From NCBI RefSeq assembly GCF_002355895.1, contig NZ_AP017652.1:1149001-1213000 (forward strand): a stretch of DNA of 64,000 bases, in the 5' to 3' direction. Position 1 is the stretch's first letter; each line of letters starts with the position of its first letter. The notes below the pieces were generated by a model. It had not been told where the DNA came from, ran no database searches, and saw only the letters and a program-made list of their open reading frames with translations. The DNA is from Streptococcus sp. NPS 308. GTDB taxonomy: Bacteria; Bacillota; Bacilli; Lactobacillales; Streptococcaceae. A program made the position numbers and the translations under genes. Of the stretch, positions 19,851-29,313 are shown in pieces.

Positions 19851-20270
19851 AGTTAAGATATAAAGGGCGACAGAGAACAAAGTAAAAATAGGAAACTGAC
19901 GAAGCATCGCAGATGTTAGACAGTTTATCTTTTTTACACAGTTCTCCGCCCGTATTCAGTTCAGCAAATACGGTTTACCCATCCTTTCTTTAATTTATAT
20001 TTGATATTTAGAAAGATACCAAACCCGTCAAAAAGCAAAGGGAAAATAGGAGTTGGGTGCAGTGAGCGATGCTCGCTAGACCAACTGTCTTTTTCTCACT
20101 GCTTTTAGGGTGAGTTCAATTCCTTTCTTTCTTAATTTTTATGATATAGAAGAGAACAGTCCGAATTCAATTCAAACCCGAACTCCCCTTCCTTTCTGAA
20201 TTTCTAGAAAAGCTTTCCGCTCGTGTTCAAATCTGAACACTTCACTCAACTTTTCTATGATAAGTATTGA
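19851..20270. other. Gene-free 420-bp gap between punA and deoD
   Basis: No open frame of convincing coding quality. It contains several similar CTTTCTT-AATTT-like stretches on the plus strand, a small GAGC/GCTC hairpin near 20070, and TTCAAATCTGAACACTT-type imperfect repeats. In pneumococcus I recall a chloride-channel gene between punA and deoD; it is absent here, so this may be its scar. Confidence 0.4.
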
Positions 20271-21080
20271 TTACAATTCTGCAATAATCGCTTTAAGCAA
20301 GCCTTTGAAGTCGCCTTTGACACGTTCAGTCACTTCTACAACTTCTTCGTGGTTGAGTTCTTCTTGGAATCCTGCAGCATGGTTAGTGATACATGAAATA
20401 CCGAGAACTTTCAAGCCCGAGTGAGCTGCAACAATAACTTCAGGAACTGTAGACATACCAACTGCATCTGCTCCCAAAGTCTTATAGGCACGAATTTCTG
20501 CTGGGGTTTCATAAGTCGGACCTGTTACACCAATATAGACACCTTCATCAAGCTTGATACCAAGTTTTTTAGCCACTTCATGGGCAGTAACACGGTATTC
20601 AGGTGTGTAAGCTTTTGACATATCTGGGAAACGAGGACCAAAATCATCCAAGTTTTCACCCATCAATGGATTTTGGCCTGTCATGTTGATATGGTCTGAG
20701 ATAGCCATCAAAGTCCCTGGGCCAAATCCGATACCACCAGCTGCATTGGTTACAATGACACCCTCACATCCAAGAACCTTCATCACACGTACTGGGAAGG
20801 TCACAACTTCCAGAGGATTTCCTTCGTAGAAATGGAAACGACCTTGAAGAGCCAAGACCTTGCGACCTGCAAGGTCACCATATACCAATTTACCAGCATG
20901 ACCAACTACTGTAGAGCGGCCCCAGTTTGGAATATCTGCATAGTCTACTACAACTGGATTTTCGATTTCTTCTGCCAATTCTCCAAGTCCTGATCCAAGG
21001 ATTAAACCGAATTCAGGCGCTAGGATACCCTTTTCTTTCAGGAAAGCAGCTGTTTCCTTGATCTTATCTAAAAATGTCAT
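20271..21080 (-). CDS. punA: Purine nucleoside phosphorylase, trimeric type
   Basis: 269 residues. Phosphorolysis of inosine and guanosine. Motifs: LILGSGLGELAEEI, GRSTVVGHAGKL, LQGRFHFYEG, VTNAAGGIG and the base-binding TNHAAGFQEE. ATG preceded by AAAGGAG. 14 bp downstream of the DUF1697 gene in the rpiA-deoB-DUF1697-punA run, so expression is probably joint. Confidence 0.96.
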   Translation of the reverse strand: MTFLDKIKETAAFLKEKGILAPEFGLILGSGLGELAEEIENPVVVDYADIPNWGRSTVVGHAGKLVYGDLAGRKVLALQGRFHFYEGNPLEVVTFPVRVMKVLGCEGVIVTNAAGGIGFGPGTLMAISDHINMTGQNPLMGENLDDFGPRFPDMSKAYTPEYRVTAHEVAKKLGIKLDEGVYIGVTGPTYETPAEIRAYKTLGADAVGMSTVPEVIVAAHSGLKVLGISCITNHAAGFQEELNHEEVVEVTERVKGDFKGLLKAIIAEL

Positions 21081-21093
21081 TGTGTCTCCTTTA

Positions 21094-21636
21094 TTATTTT
21101 TTTAGCATTTGACCGATTTTGTCAAAAGTTTTAGCATTGCGAATGGTGATTTGGCGGTAGAAAGGCATCTTGAGTAAGTTTTTGTGATAGGCAGTTGCAT
21201 AGTAGGATTCTTCAGAGAATTTCCCCCAGAAAATACCAAGTTTTCCGAAATGAACGACTTCATCTTCCAGTTCCAAACTGTTCACTTTCTCGATCACTTG
21301 ATCCACATCCAAGCTCTCCGTGTAGAAGAGCACATCTTTTCGAGCCAGGTCTTTGGTCCACCATTCAGGCAGATTCTTCAGCTCTTCTTCATAATCTTCC
21401 TGACTAAGCAAAGAAAAGCTCTGAATAAATGGATAATGGACTGCAAAGAAAGCCTTTAACTTTTCAACCAATTGGGCTTTGGGAGCTGTAGAAGTAAAGA
21501 AAATATTGCCACTGTTGATGTAGGTCTCAACCTTTTCCAGTCCCAACTCTGTCAGTTCTTGACGAAGTTGCGCCATGACAACCTTATTTTTCCCACCGAC
21601 ATTAATGCCCCTTACCAGTAAAGCATAGCGTTTCAT
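21094..21636 (-). CDS. DUF1697 family protein
   Basis: 180 residues, soluble, starts MKRYALLVRGINVGGKNKVV, the typical DUF1697 opening, followed by TYINSGNIFF. Function unknown across the family. It lies 1 bp after deoB, a fixed position in pneumococcal relatives, which suggests cotranscription with nucleoside salvage genes. Confidence 0.9.
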   Translation of the reverse strand: MKRYALLVRGINVGGKNKVVMAQLRQELTELGLEKVETYINSGNIFFTSTAPKAQLVEKLKAFFAVHYPFIQSFSLLSQEDYEEELKNLPEWWTKDLARKDVLFYTESLDVDQVIEKVNSLELEDEVVHFGKLGIFWGKFSEESYYATAYHKNLLKMPFYRQITIRNAKTFDKIGQMLKK

Positions 21637-21637
21637 C

Positions 21638-22849
21638 TTACACCAATTTATCTAAGAAACTTTCCCCAATCATGGCAGTTTCCACACCAAAGTTATCCGC
21701 AACTGTCGCTGAGATATCTGCAAAATGTCCGACAGGAATGAGACCATTTCCTTTAAAGCTAGGGCTGTATGCTAAAAGTGGGATATATTCACGAGTGTGG
21801 TCTGTTCCTGCATATGTTGGATCATTTCCATGGTCAGCAGTAATCAAGAGAAGGTCGTTCTCTCTCATAGCTGCGATAATTTCAGGCAAGCGTTCATCAA
21901 ACTCATGCAAGCAATCACGGTAACCATGAGCATTACGACGATGGCCGTAAAGGGCATCAAAGTCAACTAAGTTTGTGAAGGAGAATCCTTTTTCAAACTC
22001 AGCAAGTCCCATGGTCTTCAATAATGTATCAATTCCGTGGCTGTTTGACTTGTTGTGGCCCATGTCGTGGTTGATACCCGCACCGTTAAAGATATCGTTG
22101 ATCTTACCAACAGCGTAAGTATCGATGCCAGCTTCGTTCAATTTATCCAAAACAGTAGGTGCAAATGGAGATACTGCCAAGTCGCGACGATTTGCTGTAC
22201 GAGTGAAGTTACCTGGTTCACCAACATACGGACGGGCAATGATACGGCCTAGAAGGGCAGGACGCTCAAGGGTAATCGAACGAGCGTATTCACAAATACG
22301 ATAAAGTTCATCCAAAGGAATGATGTCTTCGTGGGCAGCAATCTGCAAAACAGGGTCAGCTGAAGTATAGATAATCAACTCTCCAGTTTCCATTTGACGT
22401 GGTCCGAAATCATCGATAACAGCCGTACCTGAGTAAGGTTTGTTGGCTTCACGAATGACCTTGCGTCCTGAAAATTCTTCGATTTTTGTCAGGATTTCTT
22501 CTGGGAATCCGTTCCAGAAAGTATCGAAAGGATCGGTAATGTTGAGTCCCATGATTTCCCAGTGACCTGTCATAGTATCCTTACCACGCGACACTTCTTC
22601 TAATTTTGTTGCATATCCTGTTGGATTGCTTTCTGCTGGTACAGTCTTCAGCGGTGTTTCGCGAGGAATATTTCCTAGACCGATTTTAGCCATGTTTGGC
22701 ACATTCAAACCAACTGTTTTTGAAATGTGTCCCAGTGTGTCAGAAGCTCCATCTGGAACTCCTGCATTGACAAAGTTATTGGCATCTGGTGCAGCACCGA
22801 TTCCTACAGAATCCAGTACCACCAAGTGAATACGATTAAATTTTGACAT
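21638..22849 (-). CDS. deoB: Phosphopentomutase
   Basis: 403 residues. Converts (deoxy)ribose-1-phosphate to the 5-phosphate. Alkaline-phosphatase superfamily metal ligands are in [14 protein letters not shown] and [18 protein letters not shown]; the phosphoacceptor Thr lies in [11 protein letters not shown]. Links DeoD/PunA products to central metabolism. ATG with AAGGAG upstream. 23 bp after rpiA. Confidence 0.97.
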   Translation of the reverse strand: MSKFNRIHLVVLDSVGIGAAPDANNFVNAGVPDGASDTLGHISKTVGLNVPNMAKIGLGNIPRETPLKTVPAESNPTGYATKLEEVSRGKDTMTGHWEIMGLNITDPFDTFWNGFPEEILTKIEEFSGRKVIREANKPYSGTAVIDDFGPRQMETGELIIYTSADPVLQIAAHEDIIPLDELYRICEYARSITLERPALLGRIIARPYVGEPGNFTRTANRRDLAVSPFAPTVLDKLNEAGIDTYAVGKINDIFNGAGINHDMGHNKSNSHGIDTLLKTMGLAEFEKGFSFTNLVDFDALYGHRRNAHGYRDCLHEFDERLPEIIAAMRENDLLLITADHGNDPTYAGTDHTREYIPLLAYSPSFKGNGLIPVGHFADISATVADNFGVETAMIGESFLDKLV

Positions 22850-22872
22850 AGTGTATCTCCTTATTATGTTGA

Positions 22873-23556
22873 TTAGTTTGCTTTTGTTGAAGTTAAAATC
22901 TGAACCCCGTCTCGTCCAGCAACGATGACCTTATCCACCATTTGGTTGAACAAACCATGCTCTACGACACCAACGACATGGTCCAATTCTTGCCCGAAAG
23001 CAATTGGATCTTCAATGACATCCAAGGCTAGGTCAATGATAAAGTTCTGCATATCGGTCACAAAACGTTGGCCGTCTTTTTTACGGAAACTTGGTTTGTA
23101 GCCAGCTCGCTCAAACCGACGAAAGACCTGTTCTGCGCCATACTGAACCACTTCTACAGGCAATTTAAAAGCACCTAGTTTCTCTACCAGTTTGCTTTCG
23201 TCAACCACCCAAATGTATTCTTTTGAGGGCGTTGCGACAACCTTCTCCATCAGAAGGGCACCACCACCACCTTTGATCCCGTTGAACTGGCTATCTACTT
23301 CATCCGCCCCGTCAACCGTCACATCGACAAAGTCTACTTGATCAATCGACTTGAGCGGGATATTCAGACCTTCTGCCTGTTTACTAGTAACACTGGAAGT
23401 CGTTACAGCAGTAATCTGCAAACCTTCTTCCTTAATCCGACGACCGATTTCTTCTACGAAATAGTAGGCAGTAGAACCAGTACCGAGTCCAACTACCATG
23501 CCATCCTTGACAAACTCAGCAGCCTTGATACCTGCCATTTTCTTCAGATTTTCCAC
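22873..23556 (-). CDS. rpiA: Ribose-5-phosphate isomerase A
   Basis: 227 residues. Interconverts ribose-5-phosphate and ribulose-5-phosphate. Family blocks [22 protein letters not shown] and [11 protein letters not shown]. The start is GTG at 23556, chosen because GGAGGT lies 6-7 bases before it; the next ATG (MAGIK) lacks one. Leads the rpiA-deoB-DUF1697-punA run. Confidence 0.96.
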   Translation of the reverse strand: MENLKKMAGIKAAEFVKDGMVVGLGTGSTAYYFVEEIGRRIKEEGLQITAVTTSSVTSKQAEGLNIPLKSIDQVDFVDVTVDGADEVDSQFNGIKGGGGALLMEKVVATPSKEYIWVVDESKLVEKLGAFKLPVEVVQYGAEQVFRRFERAGYKPSFRKKDGQRFVTDMQNFIIDLALDVIEDPIAFGQELDHVVGVVEHGLFNQMVDKVIVAGRDGVQILTSTKAN

Positions 23557-23586
23557 TCAAACACCTCCATTAAAGAGCTATTTTTA

Positions 23587-23595
23587 TTATAACAT
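23587..23595 (-). promoter_or_regulatory. rpiA extended -10 promoter
   Basis: Minus-strand TGTTATAAT (extended -10) about 30 bp upstream of the GTG of rpiA. No convincing -35. Confidence 0.5.
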
Positions 23596-23625
23596 GTATC
23601 CGTTTTTATTTCATGGATACACTGG

Positions 23626-23656
23626 AAAAACCCGAACATTTTTATTTCGGGTTTTT
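23626..23656 (-). terminator. Terminator after U32 gene
   Basis: AAAAACCCGA / TCGGGTTTTT inverted repeat with an 11-base loop, just past the U32 stop codon; the arms provide U-tracts in either direction. Confidence 0.85.
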
Positions 23657-23661
23657 ATGTC

Positions 23662-24591
23662 CTATTTAACCATATCAGGATCGTAATCATAGAATCCTGT
23701 ATCAAGGAAACGGTTTTTAGGGTGTAACTTGCGCACTTCCTCATCTAACAAGAAGGCTTGGTCATGGCTAAAGTTGCCCTCTTGGATCAAGCGACGCGCT
23801 TGAATAAAGAGTTTGGCAATTTCTACAAAATTCTGACCAGGTGTATAGAGCCCCTCTAGCTTCCAGTGAGTGAAACCATGCTCTACCAATTCTGTCAATT
23901 TGGTCATCAAATCAAGGTCATTGTTAGCAAAGATATGGGTACCATGATTATCTTCAAAGATGGAGTAATGGCTCTCTGGATCACTTGGTTCAGCCAAGAA
24001 GAGGTCACGCTTACGTGTCTTTTCATCATCGATATGTGTAAAGTTATAATAGTTTTGTAAAAGCGGACGTTTAGAATGATGAATGACACTAGCACCGTAA
24101 ACCAAGACTTCAGCAGGAATTTCCAAAATCTCTGGCATCTTGAAGAGCTCAGCAGATGGAATTTCACGCGCCAAAACCGCCTCAGAAGCACCCGCCTTTT
24201 GACCCCAGAAGTTAATCTGACGACTGCTAGTCACCATAGTTGAAGCATCGTAGATGGTCTTAAAGGAATAGCCATCACGGTTTACCACGTAAAAGACACC
24301 AGCGTCCCCAACAGTAATATAGTCTGTCTTGATTTCTTCCAAGAAGTCTAGGAAGGGCTTGATACGGTCCATCATATCTTGGTGCATGAGGGCATTAACC
24401 GCGACAATCAATTCCTTGCCTGCTTCATGAACCAACTTAGCGATGGTGCGTAACTCTTCATAACTAAAGGTGGTTGGCAAACGGAGTCCAAAATCTTTCT
24501 CACCGACATAGATACGGTCTACGCCAGCTTCAAGTAACTGTTCAACTTGTTCAATACTTTCAGCAGTTGCTGTAATAATAATCTTTTCCAT
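23662..24591 (-). CDS. U32-family peptidase-like protein
   Basis: 309 residues, the short U32 type. Begins MEKIIITATAESIEQVEQLL, with GVDRIYVGEKDFGLR and the family segment HHSKRPLLQNY. Annotated as collagenase-like peptidase, but short U32 proteins such as B. subtilis YrrN are required with a longer U32 partner for 5-hydroxyuridine formation at tRNA position 34, so an RNA-modification role is at least as likely. No long U32 partner lies next to it in this window. Own terminator; apparently monocistronic. Confidence 0.85.
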   Translation of the reverse strand: MEKIIITATAESIEQVEQLLEAGVDRIYVGEKDFGLRLPTTFSYEELRTIAKLVHEAGKELIVAVNALMHQDMMDRIKPFLDFLEEIKTDYITVGDAGVFYVVNRDGYSFKTIYDASTMVTSSRQINFWGQKAGASEAVLAREIPSAELFKMPEILEIPAEVLVYGASVIHHSKRPLLQNYYNFTHIDDEKTRKRDLFLAEPSDPESHYSIFEDNHGTHIFANNDLDLMTKLTELVEHGFTHWKLEGLYTPGQNFVEIAKLFIQARRLIQEGNFSHDQAFLLDEEVRKLHPKNRFLDTGFYDYDPDMVK

Positions 24592-24681
24592 AAGGAAAAT
24601 TATACCACAATTCTCAAAAATCAGCTATGAATACTAAGAGTTTTATAAAAAGTCAAAGTCATTTTTGAAGTTTGCAATCAA

Positions 24682-24712
24682 AAAGTGAACAGTAACCAGA
24701 ACCGTCCACTTT
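24682..24712 (-). terminator. Terminator after the ABC exporter operon
   Basis: AAAGTGAACAG / CCGTCCACTTT pair over 11 bp with G-U pairs, and the minus-strand transcript continues into a U-rich run. It lies just past the ATPase stop codon. Confidence 0.65.
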
Positions 24713-24717
24713 CTTTT

Positions 24718-25398
24718 TTATGCATGTATTTTTTCTACTAGGTGTCCATCATTCATAACATAAATACGGTCAACCTTATCAAGAAGACGTGTATCATGAG
24801 TAATCATAACAACTCCTCTACCTTGTTCGTGGGCAATGGCAGCCAACATCTCCGTTACTTGGTAGGCACGCTGGGTATCCAGACTGGCCGTTGGCTCATC
24901 TGCAAGTACGATGCTTGGATTGTTATAGAGCGCTCTAGCTATTGCCGCACGTTGACGTTCGCCACCCGATAGGGCCTTTGGATAATGATCTTTTACTTTT
25001 TCCAAATCCAACAACTCAAAGAGCTCTTTTCGGTCACTTTTACTATTTTCTCCCTTATCCAGTCTGTCAATCAAATCCAGCTGTTCTTTGACCGTTAGAA
25101 AAGGAATTAGGTTTGAAGCCTGAAGAATGAAACCAAACTCTCTAAAACGGAGATCTGTTTTTTCCTTCTCCGTTAAACTGCTTGTTTCCTTCCCCTTGAC
25201 TAGAATCTTTCCACTCGATGCTTCCTGAAGTTGTCCAAGAGTTGTTAGAAACGTTGTCTTACCAGAGCCAGAAGGCCCAACGATAGCTACGAACTCTCCC
25301 ACATTTAGCTGAAAATTCGTCTCATGCAGGGCTACAACTTTCATCTTTCCTTCCCCGTAGGTTTTTGTCACTTGAGTCATTTCAATCAATGCTGTCAT
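24718..25398 (-). CDS. ABC transporter ATP-binding protein (MacB/LolD type)
   Basis: 226 residues. Walker A GPSGSGKTT, signature LSGGERQRAAIARAL, Walker B SIVLADEPTASLD. Pairs with the FtsX-like permease 13 bp upstream. In pneumococcus the equivalent pair (SP_0786-0787, from memory) works with a membrane-fusion protein and is tied to LL-37 and antibiotic tolerance. The start at 25398 is set by AAGGAGAATAGT; the longer frame begins inside the permease gene. Confidence 0.93.
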   Translation of the reverse strand: MTALIEMTQVTKTYGEGKMKVVALHETNFQLNVGEFVAIVGPSGSGKTTFLTTLGQLQEASSGKILVKGKETSSLTEKEKTDLRFREFGFILQASNLIPFLTVKEQLDLIDRLDKGENSKSDRKELFELLDLEKVKDHYPKALSGGERQRAAIARALYNNPSIVLADEPTASLDTQRAYQVTEMLAAIAHEQGRGVVMITHDTRLLDKVDRIYVMNDGHLVEKIHA

Positions 25399-25411
25399 AC
25401 TATTCTCCTTA

Positions 25412-26467
25412 TCACTCTGCAATCGCAGTAATCGGGTCCACCTTTAGCAAGCGTGGAAGTGAAATGACACCACCTAGAAGGGCCATCAAGGAAATTACCA
25501 AACTTAGGACCGAGTAGGCTATCCAACTTGGATAGAAAAAAAAGGTAGCTGGTAAGACTGAAATCACTCCTCCGATTGCCAGCAGGGCTAAAGCAATCCC
25601 CATACCAGCTAGGAGGAAGATTTGACAGAACAGAGACCATACAATGGTTTTGATCTGTATCCCTTGAGCTCGCATTATTCCATAAAGACCTAGTTTTTGG
25701 ATGGTAATGATATAAACAAAAATCCCCACAATCAAGCCTGTGATAACAATCATAGCAAGAATCATTCCTGAAAATACATTCACCTGAGGTGTGTAGCCAG
25801 GAATTTTCGATATCATTTTTGGAATGGAAATCTGTTTCAGACCATACCCAGCCACTTCTATGTCATTTTTCAATACCAAGGCAGAGATAGAACGATTGGC
25901 TTTCAAGGTTCCTTGTAAGGTCCAATAAGTTGCCAGACTCGTAAAGACAACAGGCTCAGTGAAAAATTTATTTCCTTGAGTCAAGCCTACGATCTTGTAA
26001 CCTGACTCGCTTCCATTAAGCTGAATGGCATCACCTAGCTTCATCCCATAGTTCTCAAAAGACTGATCCACGACAACCTCATCATCTCCTTCAGGATAAC
26101 GACCCTCCGTCAAACTAGGAGAGATAAAAGCGTCCCAGTCTAGAGCAAAGATGGAAACATTGACCTTTTCACTACCATCGACTAGATTGGTTACAGCAAA
26201 CATATAGCCCAATGGAGCAGCCTCTTCAGAACTCTTATTCTTGTAGTCCTTTTCAGGAATAAAAGATGCTGTCAAATTATCATTTGCGTAGTCGGATAAA
26301 ACGACACCCGTTGCTTGCCAATTATCAATAGCGGCTCGGTTGTTTCGCACAAGACCAAGAGCTAGACTGGTCATAAAAAAGACCATAAAAGCGATAAGAA
26401 AAATGGTAGTTAGAATCAAACTATATCGAAGTTTGTTTCGTACTATTTCTTTGATAGCAAGATACAT
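25412..26467 (-). CDS. ABC transporter permease, FtsX/MacB type
   Basis: 351 residues. One N-terminal membrane helix (about 18-40), a large extracellular domain (about 45-225), then three helices near 235-260, 280-310 and 315-340, the MacB layout. Partner of the ATPase downstream. I see no membrane-fusion adaptor gene beside it in this window, unlike the pneumococcal three-gene operon. ATG preceded by AAAGGAG. Confidence 0.9.
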   Translation of the reverse strand: MYLAIKEIVRNKLRYSLILTTIFLIAFMVFFMTSLALGLVRNNRAAIDNWQATGVVLSDYANDNLTASFIPEKDYKNKSSEEAAPLGYMFAVTNLVDGSEKVNVSIFALDWDAFISPSLTEGRYPEGDDEVVVDQSFENYGMKLGDAIQLNGSESGYKIVGLTQGNKFFTEPVVFTSLATYWTLQGTLKANRSISALVLKNDIEVAGYGLKQISIPKMISKIPGYTPQVNVFSGMILAMIVITGLIVGIFVYIITIQKLGLYGIMRAQGIQIKTIVWSLFCQIFLLAGMGIALALLAIGGVISVLPATFFFYPSWIAYSVLSLVISLMALLGGVISLPRLLKVDPITAIAE

Positions 26468-26852
26468 GCTTATCTCCTTTAACTTTTCCCCAGAGGTAGT
26501 TTAAAAGCCACCCAGACCAATAGACAGAATCTCTGTCCTTCCATCCATTCAAAACAACTCCTACCAATACTCTACAAAAGTATCCAGGTAGCAACTCAAC
26601 AAATCATCTTAGGAAAAAGCCTCAGCTTGCTATCAATTTATATAAGTTATCCTTTCCTTTCTCAGTATATCTATAATAGAGAAGGTTAGGTCATCTGTTT
26701 TAAGTGTAACATCCATGCTACCATTTTCCCTTGTAGGTGTCAAGAGAGCGACTTAGAAGTTGATAAGAGACTTTAGTAGTTTTGTAACAATTCTGTAATA
26801 ATTCTCTGCATAAAAAATGATAAAATAGTTATGTACTGTTAAGGAGAGAATC
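26468..26852. other. 385-bp divergent intergenic region
   Basis: Separates the ABC exporter (minus) from the DUF3270 gene (plus). No gene seen. Plus-strand TATAAT at about 26681-26686 and an extended -10 TGATAAAAT at 26819-26827 could serve the DUF3270 gene. A lone TTTAAG (CiaR half-site-like) lies near 26700. Confidence 0.4.
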
Positions 26853-27137
26853 ATGTCCGCAAGAAAACTAGAAGCTTATGAGTTTGAACAAGCTCCCGAA
26901 TCAAAACAAACTCCGCTTTACCAAGATTACACACCTGAAGCCCCAGTTGGCCCTAACCTAAAAGAGATTTTATTTTTTGTAAATATCGCTTGTTTCTGTA
27001 TTTTTATGGCACTCTTTAGTTTTATCTTTTTAGCCTTAAAATTTAATACAGCTTTATCATTTATCGCTGCTATGGCAACAAGCTTCGCACTTTTACAACT
27101 TCAACGAAAGATAATGAAACGAAAATTTTCAAAATAA
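26853..27137 (+). CDS. DUF3270 family membrane protein
   Basis: 94 residues, starting MSARKLEAYEFEQAPESKQT. A soluble N-terminal third followed by two closely spaced membrane helices (about 40-60 and 64-83) and a basic tail. Restricted to streptococci as far as I know; function unknown. Converges on ciaH, a constant neighbour in pneumococcus. Ribosome site AAGGAGAG. Confidence 0.85.
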   Translation: MSARKLEAYEFEQAPESKQTPLYQDYTPEAPVGPNLKEILFFVNIACFCIFMALFSFIFLALKFNTALSFIAAMATSFALLQLQRKIMKRKFSK

Positions 27138-27166
27138 AGGTTGGTAGTGGTACCAACCTCTTTTCT
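27138..27166 (+). terminator. Terminator of the DUF3270 gene
   Basis: AGGTTGGTA / TACCAACCT with a four-base GTGG loop, followed by CTTTTCT, directly after the stop codon. Confidence 0.85.
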
Positions 27167-27174
27167 AGTTATCT

Positions 27175-27202
27175 AAAAAGACAGTTTTATAACTGTCTTT
27201 TT
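27175..27202 (-). terminator. Terminator of ciaRH
   Basis: Perfect 12-bp stem AAAAAGACAGTT / AACTGTCTTTTT with a four-base loop; symmetrical, so it may work in both directions between the convergent genes. Confidence 0.9.
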
Positions 27203-28539
27203 TATTTATTCTTTCGTTTTGAAGGAGATTGAATAGCAATCTTAACTTCAAAAATTGTTCCTCTAGGTTTGTTATCTTTTACGCTAATCGTTCCTCGTAA
27301 GGCATCAACAATCTGCTTAGCCAAAGAAAGTCCCAAACCAAAGCCACCTTTCTGACGAGTTCTTGCCTTGTCTACACGGTAAAATCGGTCAAAGATTTTC
27401 TTCTTGTCAGCAGCTGAAATTCCAATTCCGTTATCCGTTACTGTAAGATAGAGGTGGCGATCTGTAGCATAGACTACAAACTCAATTTTCCCATCTTCTT
27501 CGGTATACTTGATGGCATTGTCAAATAAAATGGTCATGAGTTGTTTTAGGAGCAACTGATCGGTCATGAATGGACGATAAATTCGATTTTCATAGTTGAA
27601 AACACGATCATTTTCATAGGCAATCAACTCATAGTTGGCAAAGGTTGTTTTAAAGAATTGTGGAGAAACTTCTGCTATTTCTGGTTTGATTCCATCATCT
27701 CGACGTGCAAGGTTGAGAAGATTGGTCGTAAGGAAACGCATGTTGCGAACTTCTTCAAGACTGGAAGCAATACTTTCGCTGGATTCCATGATGGTTGCCT
27801 CTGGTTTTCGAAAGAGATTCTCTAAGCGATTTTGTAAAACGGCTAAAGGCGTTCTCAGTTCGTGACTAGCATTTTCAACAAAGGACTTCTGCTTTTGCAT
27901 GCTTTCCAGCAAGGGTTTGACACTGACACGTGCCAGGTAAACACTGGCAATTAAAGACAGGAGCCAGAAACTAGCCATGACTACAACAATTAAATGCTCG
28001 TGATTTTGGCTGATTTGCTCAAGCTGGCTGGTATTGATTAGAACCGCCGCATATTTGACATTACTTGATACGGTGGAAGAGTTGGTTTCCATCAAGACCA
28101 TTCGATAGGTTTCTTCCTGACCATAGCTGTTGAAAACTTGGATTTGCCGAATATGATTCAACTCTTTCTTGTCCAGTTTGATCTTGTCCAAGCCTAAAAA
28201 GCGATTGCCCAGTAAGAGTTGGTTAAAATCCTTGTCAAAAAGCAAAACTTCTGTATTGGAGCTAACATTGGGCTTGATTTCAGCCTTGCTGGCATCCGCT
28301 GTTGCTGTTTGAATATCCTTGACTTCCTCAGTTGCCCGATTCAGGGCTAACTGAATGACCGCTTGAGGACTACTACTAAGGGCTTGTAGTTTTTCATCTA
28401 CAGAAGTATAGAGACTCGAGTGCATGACCTGAAGGATAATCAAGGTCATAGCAGAGAAAATCAAGGTGAACACTCCGAAATTTCGAATGAAATAGCTGAA
28501 ATCATCTGCGTACCATGTTTTTTTTAATTTATTGAACAT
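27202..28539 (-). CDS. ciaH: Sensor histidine kinase CiaH
   Basis: 445 residues. Two membrane helices (about 20-42 and 183-203) enclose an extracytoplasmic sensor domain. H-box [11 protein letters not shown] with His226, N-box [13 protein letters not shown], and G-boxes GIGISAAD and [11 protein letters not shown] are all intact. With CiaR it controls competence, beta-lactam tolerance, autolysis and small csRNAs in pneumococcus. Overlaps ciaR by 11 bp. Confidence 0.97.
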   Translation of the reverse strand: MFNKLKKTWYADDFSYFIRNFGVFTLIFSAMTLIILQVMHSSLYTSVDEKLQALSSSPQAVIQLALNRATEEVKDIQTATADASKAEIKPNVSSNTEVLLFDKDFNQLLLGNRFLGLDKIKLDKKELNHIRQIQVFNSYGQEETYRMVLMETNSSTVSSNVKYAAVLINTSQLEQISQNHEHLIVVVMASFWLLSLIASVYLARVSVKPLLESMQKQKSFVENASHELRTPLAVLQNRLENLFRKPEATIMESSESIASSLEEVRNMRFLTTNLLNLARRDDGIKPEIAEVSPQFFKTTFANYELIAYENDRVFNYENRIYRPFMTDQLLLKQLMTILFDNAIKYTEEDGKIEFVVYATDRHLYLTVTDNGIGISAADKKKIFDRFYRVDKARTRQKGGFGLGLSLAKQIVDALRGTISVKDNKPRGTIFEVKIAIQSPSKRKNK

Positions 28540-29203
28540 CTTTTAAAATATACCCGACACTACGCAAGGTTTGAAGATTTTCAGCAAATGCTGTTCCCTT
28601 CAATTTCTTACGAACTTTTGAGACATAGACTTCTACAACGGAAATCGTCGTATCGCTATCAAATCCCCATAGACGGTCAAAAATCTGTGTCTTGGGAAGA
28701 ATGACATTTTGATTTTGAAGGAAGTAAACCAATAACTCAAACTCTTTTCCGAGCAGTTCCACAGGAGTATCTTCCACTTTTACTTCATTCGTTGAAAGAT
28801 TGACGATAACATCCCCATAGGTCAAGGTGTTTTCATTAAACTTACCTGAACGCTTGAGAAGGGCTTGAATCCGCATTTTGAGTTCTTCTAGGTAGAAAGG
28901 TTTGGTGAGATAGTCATCCGCTCCCAACTCAAAACCATGTCCCTTGTCATCCAAACTTTCCTTGGCGGTCATGATAAGGACTGGTGTCGTGATTCCTTTT
29001 TCTCGCAACTCTTTCAAGACTTGGAAACCATTTTTTTCCGGCAACATCAGGTCAAGCAAAATCAAGTCATAGACGCCACTTTCTGCTTCGTAGAGACCTT
29101 CTTCTCCATCAAAGACCTGCATGACATCTGCAAAATCATCTAAAAAGTCAAATACTGAGTTTGACAGACCTAGGTCATCTTCTACTAATAAGATTTTTAT
29201 CAT
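28529..29203 (-). CDS. ciaR: Response regulator CiaR
   Basis: 224 residues, OmpR family. Receiver domain with acidic pocket VEDD and phosphoacceptor Asp51 in [13 protein letters not shown], followed by a winged-helix DNA-binding domain. Activates genes with TTTAAG-N5-TTTAAG direct repeats. ATG preceded by AAGGAGGAG. Downstream of pepN, separated by a strong terminator and its own promoter. Confidence 0.97.
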   Translation of the reverse strand: MIKILLVEDDLGLSNSVFDFLDDFADVMQVFDGEEGLYEAESGVYDLILLDLMLPEKNGFQVLKELREKGITTPVLIMTAKESLDDKGHGFELGADDYLTKPFYLEELKMRIQALLKRSGKFNENTLTYGDVIVNLSTNEVKVEDTPVELLGKEFELLVYFLQNQNVILPKTQIFDRLWGFDSDTTISVVEVYVSKVRKKLKGTAFAENLQTLRSVGYILKDVQ

Positions 29204-29227
29204 CAGAAACTCCTCCTTGTTATGATT

Positions 29228-29249
29228 ATTATACCAAAATTGCCTTAAA
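29228..29249 (-). promoter_or_regulatory. ciaRH promoter with CiaR-like repeat
   Basis: Minus strand TTTAAG-GCAAT-TTTGGT at 29249-29233 resembles the CiaR repeat with a degenerate second half. It runs into TATAAT at 29233-29228. Placement close to the -10 would suit autoregulation. Confidence 0.55.
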
Positions 29250-29296
29250 AAAAACTCAACTCTCTCTTGTTTTTAGAGAGAAAGTTGAGTTTTTTA
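29247..29296 (-). terminator. Terminator of pepN
   Basis: Long stem: AAAACTCAACTCTCTCT pairs with AGAGAG-AAGTTGAGTTTT around a short T-rich loop, followed on the minus strand by a run of eight U residues. Lies between pepN and ciaR. Confidence 0.9.
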
Positions 29297-29313
29297 TTTA
29301 CATTTCGAATGAA

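Noticed and set aside
19851-19907. Signal peptide or membrane anchor on DeoD
   Set aside because: The hydrophobic in-frame extension is not part of DeoD in any species I know, and the shorter form gives the canonical length.
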